NCBI GenBank assembly: GCA_037385045.1
Contig: JARRNJ010000038.1
Span: 1-49,378 of the forward strand
Length of the DNA: 49,378 nucleotides
Origin: JARRNJ01 sp037385045
GTDB lineage: Bacteria; Pseudomonadota; Gammaproteobacteria; JASBUN01
Direction of reading: 5' to 3'
In this document: positions 42,966-49,378 of the stretch, piece after piece
How positions within the stretch are numbered: position 1 is the stretch's first letter
Layout: each line of letters opens with the position of its first letter
Position numbers and translations under genes: made by a program
The notes under the pieces: generated by a model
The model's database searches: none
What the model was told of the DNA's origin: nothing
What the model saw: only the letters and a program-made list of their open reading frames with translations

Positions 42966-43762
42966 ATGTTGAGCCTCTATACCCGCAGGCGTCTGACCAA
43001 CGGCTTCAACCTGACCATATCGGTGCTCACGACGCTGTTCGGCCTGTTCTGGCTGGCGTGGCTGTTGTGGACCCTGGTCAGCAACGGCCTGCAATGGGTA
43101 ACCCCGGACGTGTTCACCAAGATCACGCCGCCGCCGGGCAGCGCCGGGGGCCTGATCAACGCCATCGTCGGCAGCCTGATTATGACCGGGGTGGGCGTCC
43201 TTATCGGCACGCCGGTGGGGGTACTGGCGGGCACCTATCTGTCCGAATTCGGGCGCGCGTCGCGCATCGCGCCGGTGGTGCGGTTCGTCAACGACATCCT
43301 GCTGAGCGCGCCGTCGATCATCATCGGCGTGCCGGGGCGCTGGCACTGGCGCTGATTGTGATTCCGGTGGTGGTGCGGACCACCGAGGACATGCTGCGGC
43401 TGGTACCCGATACCATGCGCGAGGCCGCCGCTGCGCTGGGCGCGCCTCAGTGGAAGGTGGTGACCACGATCGTCTACCGGGCGGCGCGCGCCGGAATCTT
43501 GACGGGCATTTTGCTGGCCGTGGCCCGCATCAGCGGTGAAACCGCGCCGCTGCTGTTCACGGCGTTGAACAACCAATTCTGGGCGTCTAGTCTCAATGAA
43601 CCCATGGCCAACCTACCGGTGGTAATCTTCCAATTCGCCATGAGCCCCTATGACGACTGGCAGCATTTGGCGTGGGCCGGCGCCCTGTTGATCACGTTCA
43701 GTATCCTGATTTTGAACATCATCGTGCGCGTCTTCCTGCGGAGCCATCGTGCCGACTACTAG
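42966..43762 (+). pseudogene. pstA: Phosphate ABC transporter permease PstA, frameshifted with missing segment
   Basis: The first frame encodes PstA up to FVNDILLSAPSIIIG. Near 43326-43338 the reading frame changes and continues with GALALALIVIPVVVRTTEDMLRLVPDTMREAAAALGAP. About 20 residues (usually a membrane segment with its flanking loop) are missing between these. The rest, through RISGETAPLLFTALNNQFW to the end at 43762, is conserved. This is the second lesion in one operon. It is either a dead gene or an error in the sequence. Confidence 0.88.
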
Positions 43763-43773
43763 GGCGGAACCAA

Positions 43774-44664
43774 ATGAGTCAGATACCCATGAACGAGTCT
43801 ACCTCCAACACGCCTCCTGAGATTCCCCAGCGCGTGCCGGAAGTGCCTCAGCGGCCCGAGAAACCCCGGTTTCCGAGCATTGAGCAGGGACGCAGCCCGC
43901 TGAAGGCGGCCAACCACAAGATCGTGGTGCAGGACCTGAATTTCTATTACGGGAAATATCTGGCGCTGAAAAACATCAACCTGAAGATTCCCGAAAAGCA
44001 GGTGACGGCATTTATCGGCCCCTCGGGGTGTGGCAAATCGACGCTGTTGCGTTGTTTCAACCGCATCTACGGGTTGTATCCGGACCAGCGGGCCGAAGGA
44101 CAGATTCTGCTCGATGATCAGAACATCCTGGACAAGCAGCAGGACCTCAATAAGCTGCGCGCGAAAGTGGGTATGGTATTTCAGAAGCCGACGCCGTTTC
44201 CCATGAGCATTTACGACAACATCGCGTTCGGGGTCCGACTCTACGAACGCCTGCCGCGTGCCGAAATGGACGAGCGGGTGGAATGGGCACTGAAGAAGGC
44301 GGCGCTCTGGGATGAAATCAAGGACAAGTTGAAGCAGGTGGGTACCCAATTGTCCGGCGGTCAGCAGCAGCGCCTGTGCATCGCCCGCGCCATTGCCGTG
44401 AAGCCGGATGTGGTCCTGTTGGACGAACCGGCATCGGCCCTGGATCCGATCTCCACCCTCAAGATCGAGGAACTCATCAACGAGCTGAAGCACGACTACA
44501 CCATCACCATCGTGACCCACAACATGCAGCAGGCGGCTCGCGTGTCTGATTTCACCGCCTTCCTGTACCTGGGCGAGTTGATCGAATTCAACGACACCAA
44601 CACCATTTTCACCACACCCCATAACAGGCAGACTGAAGACTACATCACCGGCCGCTACGGGTAA
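43774..44664 (+). CDS. pstB: Phosphate ABC transporter ATPase PstB
   Basis: The product is 296 aa. Walker A is GPSGCGKST, the ABC signature LSGGQQQRLCIARAI and Walker B VVLLDEPASALDP. The N-terminus has a Pro-rich extension of about 45 residues before IVVQDLNFYYG, longer than in E. coli. ATG 43774 follows AGGGCGGAACCAA; ATG 43789 is also possible. It energises PstCA. No phoU follows in this window. Confidence 0.95.
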   Translation: MSQIPMNESTSNTPPEIPQRVPEVPQRPEKPRFPSIEQGRSPLKAANHKIVVQDLNFYYGKYLALKNINLKIPEKQVTAFIGPSGCGKSTLLRCFNRIYGLYPDQRAEGQILLDDQNILDKQQDLNKLRAKVGMVFQKPTPFPMSIYDNIAFGVRLYERLPRAEMDERVEWALKKAALWDEIKDKLKQVGTQLSGGQQQRLCIARAIAVKPDVVLLDEPASALDPISTLKIEELINELKHDYTITIVTHNMQQAARVSDFTAFLYLGELIEFNDTNTIFTTPHNRQTEDYITGRYG

Positions 44665-44677
44665 TCGGGTGGCCGCT

Positions 44678-44699
44678 CAGGGCCGCCTCCTCGGCCCTG
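44678..44699 (+). terminator. Hairpin downstream of pstB
   Basis: CAGGGCCG-CCTCCT-CGGCCCTG is a perfect 8-bp stem with 6-nt loop, 14 nt after the pstB stop. There is no T run, so termination efficiency is doubtful. Confidence 0.45.
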
Positions 44700-44761
44700 C
44701 ATGGGCGGCAATTCCCCGTGCGACTTGCCAGCCTGGCCAAAATGGGTGAAATTCTCACCTG

Positions 44762-45889
44762 ATGGCCCAAAACAACAAAAATCACGGCAATGCCGCCATC
44801 CACGTGGATGGGGATACGATCCGTTGTGCCGGTGATTGGACTGTTGCGGGTCTGCATCCGCTTGAGAGCCGCATCGCCCATCTTGCGTGGCCGCGCGTGG
44901 ACGCGCTGGTGTTCGACTTAAGCGGCCTGGGCCGCGTCGACACGGCAGGGGCCTGGTTGTTGCACCGCACCCTGGATGAGCGCCGGCAGCCCGGCGCCGA
45001 TGTCCGGGTCGAAGGGCAAAGCACGCAGGTCCGTTCGCTCCTGGAGCTTGTCGCTTCCGCGCATGTTCCGCGCGAGCCCGTGCAGCCCGAGCGGCGCGGA
45101 TTTCTCGAACGCCTCGGCCGGGCCACCACCGAGCGGGTGGAGGAGGACGTTGATTTCGTCGCCTTCGTCGGCGAATCGGCGGTGACGGCGCTGCCGTTGG
45201 TCATCAACCCGCTGCGGTTTCGCTGGAAGCAGGTGGCGGTGGAACTGGCCGAGGCCGGACATCGCGCCATGCCCATCGTCGGTCTGCTGGCGTTCCTGCT
45301 GGGGGTGGTGATTGCCTATCAGGGCGGGGTGCAGCTGCGGCTGTACGGCGCCAACGTGTTCATTGCGGACCTGGTGGGTCTGTCCATGCTGCGCGAGCTG
45401 GCGCCCCTGATCACTGCCATCATCGTTGCCGGACGCACCGGTTCGGCCTACACGGCGCAAATCGGCACCATGAAGGTCACCGAGGAAGTGGATGCGCTGC
45501 GCACCATGGGCGTGTCGCCCATCGAGCTGCTGACCCTGCCGAAGCTGCTGGGACTCGTGATCGCGCTGCCGCTGCTGACGGTTTACGCCGATATCATGGG
45601 GGTGCTCGGCGGAATGATCATGTCGGCGACGATGCTGGGAGTCAGTCCCACCACCTTTCTCGACCGGCTCAATTACGCCGTCACGCTGCAGAGCTATATG
45701 ATCGGCGTCGGCAAGGCGCCGGTATTCGCAGCGATTATCGCCCTGGTCGGGTGCTTTCAGGGTTTCCGGGTCAGCGGCAGCGCCGAAAGCGTGGGACGGC
45801 GCACCACGGTGAGCGTGGTGCAATCGATTCTGTTGGTCATTGTCGTGGATGCCGCCTTCTCGGTGGCTTTCAGCTGGCTGGGTATCTAG
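44762..45889 (+). CDS. mlaE: MlaE-type lipid ABC permease with fused N-terminal STAS domain
   Basis: The product is 375 aa. Residues about 10-110 resemble a STAS/MlaB-like domain (IHVDGDTIRCAGDWTVAG, DALVFDLSGLGRVDTAGAWLL). Residues about 140-375 are the MlaE permease, with QVAVELAEAGHRAMPIVGLLAFL, VAGRTGSAYTAQIGTMKVTEE and VDALRTMGVSPIELL. MlaE moves phospholipid across the inner membrane with MlaF and MlaD. The STAS part, a separate protein (MlaB) in E. coli, is fused here. It precedes mlaF by 2 nt. Confidence 0.94.
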   Translation: MAQNNKNHGNAAIHVDGDTIRCAGDWTVAGLHPLESRIAHLAWPRVDALVFDLSGLGRVDTAGAWLLHRTLDERRQPGADVRVEGQSTQVRSLLELVASAHVPREPVQPERRGFLERLGRATTERVEEDVDFVAFVGESAVTALPLVINPLRFRWKQVAVELAEAGHRAMPIVGLLAFLLGVVIAYQGGVQLRLYGANVFIADLVGLSMLRELAPLITAIIVAGRTGSAYTAQIGTMKVTEEVDALRTMGVSPIELLTLPKLLGLVIALPLLTVYADIMGVLGGMIMSATMLGVSPTTFLDRLNYAVTLQSYMIGVGKAPVFAAIIALVGCFQGFRVSGSAESVGRRTTVSVVQSILLVIVVDAAFSVAFSWLGI

Positions 45890-45891
45890 TA

Positions 45892-46674
45892 ATGCCGGAT
45901 GCCGACATTGCGCAGCCGGTGGTCGAAGCACGCAGCGTCAGCACGCGGTTCGGCCGCAAGGTGGTCCACGATGGAATCAGTCTCGATATCCGTCGCGGCG
46001 AGATCTTCGCCATCGTCGGCGGCAGCGGCAGCGGCAAGTCGACCCTGATGCGCGAGATGGTGTTGCTGTTGCGCCCCAGCGGCGGAACCGTCCGGGTATT
46101 CGGTAGTGACGTCACGGCCGTCGACCGCAAACAGGCATTGGCCTTGCGACGGCGCATCGGCGTACTGTTCCAGAACGGCGCCCTGTTCAGCGGCCAGACA
46201 GTGCTCGAAAACGTGGCCGCGCCCCTGCGCGAGCACACCCGCCTCAGCAGCCGCCTGGTCAAGGAGATCGCCGCAATGAAGATCGCCCTGGCAGGCCTGG
46301 AGCCGGATGCAGCCGCCCTGTATCCGAGCCAGCTGAGCGGCGGCATGCGCAAGCGCGCGGCGCTGGCGCGGGCACTGGCGCTGGATCCGGAGTTGTTGTT
46401 CCTCGACGAGCCCAGCTCAGGCCTGGATCCGGTCAGCGCGGATGCCTTCGATGAGCTGATTCTGCAATTGAAACGGGCGCTGGGACTCACTATCGTCATG
46501 GTGACGCACGATATGGACTCATTGTGGCGCGTGGCCGACCGTGTGGTATTGCTGGGCCAGGCGCGCATACTGGGGTACGGTAGCATGGAGGAGCTGGCCC
46601 GCTCGGACGATCCGCTGGTGCGGGAATTCTTCCAGGGGCCGCGGGGCCGGGCCGCGCAGCGGTATCAGACATGA
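45892..46674 (+). CDS. mlaF: MlaF-type lipid transport ATPase
   Basis: The product is 260 aa. Walker A is GGSGSGKST, signature LSGGMRKRAALARAL (MlaF-type GGM) and Walker B LLFLDEPSSGLDP. It should power MlaE. The ATG follows the mlaE stop by 2 nt, and the stop overlaps the mlaD start by 4 nt. Complete. Confidence 0.95.
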   Translation: MPDADIAQPVVEARSVSTRFGRKVVHDGISLDIRRGEIFAIVGGSGSGKSTLMREMVLLLRPSGGTVRVFGSDVTAVDRKQALALRRRIGVLFQNGALFSGQTVLENVAAPLREHTRLSSRLVKEIAAMKIALAGLEPDAAALYPSQLSGGMRKRAALARALALDPELLFLDEPSSGLDPVSADAFDELILQLKRALGLTIVMVTHDMDSLWRVADRVVLLGQARILGYGSMEELARSDDPLVREFFQGPRGRAAQRYQT

Positions 46675-47594
46675 ATTCGAAGCTAAGCTACGTGATGGTG
46701 GGGGTGTTCGTCCTGGCCCTGGGGCTGGCGCTGATTGCTGCCGCTCTGTGGTTCGGTTCCGGCAATTCCGGTAAGTCCTATGACACTTATGTCGTCTATA
46801 TGACCGAATCGGTGTCGGGGCTGAGCAAGGACGCGTCGGTGAAATACCGCGGCGTGGACGTGGGACGGGTGCGCAGCATAGAGCTCGATCCCAAGGACCC
46901 GCAGCGGGTGCGCCTGGTCCTGCAGATCGAGAAGGGGACACCCATCAAGACCGATACGGTGGCAACCCTCGAAACCCAGGGACTGACCGGGCTGGCCAAC
47001 ATCAACCTCACCGGGGGCAGTCGCAACGCGCCGCCGCTGGAGGCGAAAAAGGGCGAGCGGTACCCGGTGATCCAGAGTCGTCCGTCCCTGTTGGGGCGCC
47101 TGGACAAGATCCTCTCGCGCCTGCTGGAAAATCTGACCGAGACCTCCAATCGCCTCAACGACCTGCTCAATGCAGACAATCGCAAGGCGCTGGCGGGAAC
47201 CCTCAAGGACCTGCGTACCGTCAGTCGCACGCTGGCGCGGCACAGCCGCACCATAACCAGCGCCATGGACGATTTCGCCGGCACCATGCACAACGCGCGG
47301 CTGGCGAGCAAACGGTTGCCGGCCCTGTTGGCGCAGGTGCAACGCAGCGCCGCGGCGCTGCAGAAGATGGCCGATCAGGTGGGGATCGCCGGACAGAGCA
47401 TCGATCGGGCGGTTTCGTCCGGTGGGCAGGATCTGCACCGGGTTACCGCGGAGGTGGTTCCGCAGGCCCGCGCGCTGCTGTCCGAACTGCAGCAGACCGC
47501 GGAAAACCTGCGGCAGATGAGCGAAGAGCTGCGCCGCGATCCCAGCACGCTGCTGTATGGCGCGCCGCAGCCCGCCCCCGGACCTGGTGAATAG
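46671..47594 (+). CDS. mlaD: MlaD-type MCE-domain lipid transport protein
   Basis: The product is 307 aa. A single N-terminal membrane segment (about 8-27) is followed by the MCE domain (about 38-115) with GLSKDASVKYRGVDVGRV and TQGLTGLANINLTGG. A long helical C-terminal part (about 130-295) is predicted, with repeated Leu/Ala/Arg heptads. Longer than E. coli MlaD, nearer the MCE/YebT-like or Pqi-type helical forms. It should form a hexameric ring in the periplasm attached to MlaFE. Confidence 0.92.
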   Translation: MNSKLSYVMVGVFVLALGLALIAAALWFGSGNSGKSYDTYVVYMTESVSGLSKDASVKYRGVDVGRVRSIELDPKDPQRVRLVLQIEKGTPIKTDTVATLETQGLTGLANINLTGGSRNAPPLEAKKGERYPVIQSRPSLLGRLDKILSRLLENLTETSNRLNDLLNADNRKALAGTLKDLRTVSRTLARHSRTITSAMDDFAGTMHNARLASKRLPALLAQVQRSAAALQKMADQVGIAGQSIDRAVSSGGQDLHRVTAEVVPQARALLSELQQTAENLRQMSEELRRDPSTLLYGAPQPAPGPGE

Positions 47595-47645
47595 GCCGGA
47601 GAAGCCACGCCGAAGTGCACGCCGTCGGATGGAGTCGAAAACGAC

Positions 47646-48314
47646 ATGACAACAATAAGACGAACCATGTTGACCGCGGGCGTCGCATTCCTGCTCGCGG
47701 CGTCAGTGTCGGGATGCTCACCGTTTCCCAATAAAGGGAATTCCAGCCCGCCTGTCACTTATCTGCTGCAATGGAAGCCGCCGCCCGCGAACCAGGGAAC
47801 AGCGCCCCCGGTGCGGTGCGGAACCTTGCTTATCTCGGCGCCGCGTTCGGCCCCCGGCTTCGACACGGCGCGCATGGCCTACGTGCGTCAGGACTACCGC
47901 ATCGATTACTTTGCCCGCCATCGTTGGGCGGACGACCCGGCGCGCATGTTGCGTCCGATTCTGGTCGAGGCGCTGGGCTCCAGCGGCTTGTTCCGCTCGG
48001 TGACGGCTGACCGCGGAGCGGTGGACGCCCGGTTGCGCATGGACACGGATCTGCTGCGCCTGCAGCAGGTGTTCGGCAGCGGCGGCAGCACTGTTGAATT
48101 GAGCGTCCGTGTCACGGTCGTGGACAACCAAAGCGGACGGGTCGTCTACGGCCACCTGTTCGACGTCAATGAGCCGGCGCCGAGCGAAAATCCCTACGGG
48201 GGTGTGGTTGCCGCCAATCATGCGGTGGCCGTGCTGATGCGGGATCTGGTCACTGCCTTGCGCGAGCACGCGGTGGCGGCTGACGCGTGCCCTGGAAGGC
48301 GCGCAGGACAGTAG
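47646..48314 (+). CDS. ABC-type transport auxiliary lipoprotein (PqiC-like)
   Basis: The product is 222 aa with a lipobox at SVSGCSP (Cys about 24). The body has the PF03886-type pattern: ISAPRSAPGFDTARMAYVR, IDYFARHRWADDPARML and ELSVRVTVVDNQSGRVVYG. These outer-membrane-facing lipoproteins occur with MCE/MlaEFD transporters and may complete the trans-envelope lipid route. The gene lies 51 nt after mlaD. No MlaC or MlaA is in the window. Confidence 0.88.
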   Translation: MTTIRRTMLTAGVAFLLAASVSGCSPFPNKGNSSPPVTYLLQWKPPPANQGTAPPVRCGTLLISAPRSAPGFDTARMAYVRQDYRIDYFARHRWADDPARMLRPILVEALGSSGLFRSVTADRGAVDARLRMDTDLLRLQQVFGSGGSTVELSVRVTVVDNQSGRVVYGHLFDVNEPAPSENPYGGVVAANHAVAVLMRDLVTALREHAVAADACPGRRAGQ

Positions 48315-48989
48315 GAAACTCCCCGCTATTTGCGTCGAACGGGCCGCCATCAAGCGCGAACCGCCGGGGTCTTTTCGGCAGCCTACTGACGCCTGCAGGA
48401 ACCCGCGTTGAAATCCCCATTTGCATATGTTTAGATATGGCGGCGCTGATTCGAGAGGCTTGCCTGACGCGCTGGCGTCTCGCCAAGTTCGTATGGATCC
48501 GTGGGGCTGCAAGGCAGCCGCGCCCGAGCGCATTTCTGGTTCAAGCGTTTGCGAGCGGATTACGCCGGGAAACTGGGATTCCGGTGGCGATGCCGCTCAT
48601 CCGCCACGACCTGCCGGCCGCACCTGCTGGGGCGGTACAAGGCGGGTGTCTGTGCAGCGCCTTCGGGGGGCTGCTCATGAGTGTGATCGGGGCCCAGGAT
48701 TCGAGCCAAGATGGAAGTCGCCGGCGTTCGGTGCGTCCGTCCAGGGCGCGTCGGCGGAGCCTCGGACACGGCGTGCGGCAGGAGTCGTTGGCTCTGCCGC
48801 CCAAGACAGCAAACAATCGGTTTTCTATCGGGCGCCAGCCCAACAATTGCAAAGCGAGAATGCGCCATTGGGGGCGCGTTCCGGTGATGTCGCGCAGGTA
48901 TATGCATAAGCGCCTGCGGCCGCGCTTCCGCGCCATGCAACAGCATCTGCGCGGGGGCGCACGGGTTCACAATAATGCGAGGAGACAGC
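48315..48989. other. Long metK leader region
   Basis: This 675-nt stretch has no gene I can support, although several frames are open by chance in GC-rich DNA. It contains small potential hairpins (for example GCGCC-ATTGG-GGGCGC near 48865-48885) but I do not match any known SAM or SAH riboswitch consensus by eye. The metK promoter must lie here. Confidence 0.5.
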
Positions 48990-49378
48990 ATGTCCAACAC
49001 CTACCTCTTCACCTCCGAATCGGTTTCGGAAGGCCACCCGGACAAGGTTGCCGATCAGGTATCCGATGCCGTACTGGACGCCATCCTGGCCCAGGACAAA
49101 CGCGCCCGCGTGGCCTGTGAGACGCTGGTGAACACCGGAATGGTGGTCATCGCCGGTGAGATCACCACCGGCGCCACGATCGATTTTGACAGCATCGCCC
49201 GCAATACGATCAAGGATATCGGCTACAACAGCTCGGAGATGGGATTTGATTGGGAATCTTGCGCCGTGCTGCAAAGCGTGGGCAAGCAGTCGGCCGATAT
49301 CGCCATGGGGGTGGACGAGGGCGAGGACAAGGAGCAGGGCGCGGGCGACCAGGGGTTGATGTTCGGCTATGCCAGCAA
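48990..49378 (+). CDS. metK: S-adenosylmethionine synthetase, N-terminal part
   Basis: The first 129 codons are present. TSESVSEGHPDKVADQVSDA, GEITTGATID and QSADIAMGV are hallmarks of the enzyme that joins methionine and ATP to make SAM. GCGAGGAGACAGC gives a strong ribosome site. The gene runs off the right edge. Its product would supply the methyltransferase genes in the cell, but no specific link to neighbours is seen. Confidence 0.96.
   Translation, partial: MSNTYLFTSESVSEGHPDKVADQVSDAVLDAILAQDKRARVACETLVNTGMVVIAGEITTGATIDFDSIARNTIKDIGYNSSEMGFDWESCAVLQSVGKQSADIAMGVDEGEDKEQGAGDQGLMFGYAS

Noticed and set aside
48315..48989. SAH or SAM riboswitch before metK
   Set aside because: Searched by eye for the conserved cores of known classes and found no convincing match.
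48287..49120. Several long frames upstream of and into metK
   Set aside because: They overlap metK in the wrong frame, are Arg/Pro-rich and show no domain.
1..49378. CRISPR arrays, tRNA or rRNA genes, transposases
   Set aside because: No regularly spaced repeats, cloverleaf-type sequences, rRNA segments or transposase motifs were recognised in reading both strands.

Overview
The window reads as a GC-rich gammaproteobacterial chromosome segment from an aerobic carbon monoxide oxidiser that probably also fixes CO2 and may handle reduced sulfur. The basis is a form I CO dehydrogenase cluster, two DsrC-like proteins, LexA with an SOS mutagenesis cassette, and gammaproteobacterial-style Pst and Mla operons. 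No rRNA, tRNA, CRISPR array or transposase was recognised. The taxonomic placement is an inference.

1-12106 (+) is one long, tightly packed cox cluster: the end of coxS, coxL (form I Cu-site motif present), coxG, a beta-carbonic anhydrase, coxD, coxE, an XdhC-family protein fused to a YHS domain, mocA (MCD cofactor synthesis), a second XdhC/CoxI protein, a SufS-type cysteine desulfurase, a SufU-type scaffold, a methionine-rich membrane protein and a divergent MoeA. Together these suggest one locus covering Mo-cytidine-dinucleotide cofactor synthesis, sulfur mobilisation, possibly copper handling, insertion, membrane docking and hydration of the CO2 product. This is the most interesting system in the window.

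12183-14288 (-) holds an OmpA-family protein, a two-haem c-type cytochrome and a retropepsin-like 'zinc protease' family protein. 14582-21026 holds an SOS mutagenesis module: imuA-imuB behind a clear LexA box, and a dnaE2 that is frameshifted and carries GTAG-type REP elements inside its reading frame. A small + strand gene separates imuAB from dnaE2. 21258-25870 contains a tiny lipoprotein, REP elements, an outer-membrane protein with a cupredoxin, and a run of small + strand genes (methyltransferase, two unknowns, ABM-family, NTF2-like).

25931-31479 (-) groups tartronate semialdehyde reductase, LutCBA-type iron-sulfur/LUD oxidase genes and malate synthase, ending in a strong hairpin terminator. 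This looks like glyoxylate/glycolate or lactate handling. lexA (with its own SOS box) and gltA follow on the minus strand. 34273-40269 (+) holds a flavodoxin-reductase-like protein, two DsrC-like proteins with altered C-termini, a CPA1-type antiporter and a large lipoprotein with a C-terminal pilin-like segment (frameshifted).

40502-44699 (+) is a pstSCAB operon preceded by two Pho-box-like sites and with a hairpin between pstS and pstC. 44762-48314 is an mlaEFD operon with an auxiliary lipoprotein, and metK begins at 48990. Four genes (dnaE2, the pilin-fusion gene, pstS and pstA) are each broken by a frameshift at a point where conserved or expected sequence seems to be missing. This may be real decay, but the recurrence, including two hits in one otherwise intact pst operon, makes a shared assembly or consensus error a serious possibility.
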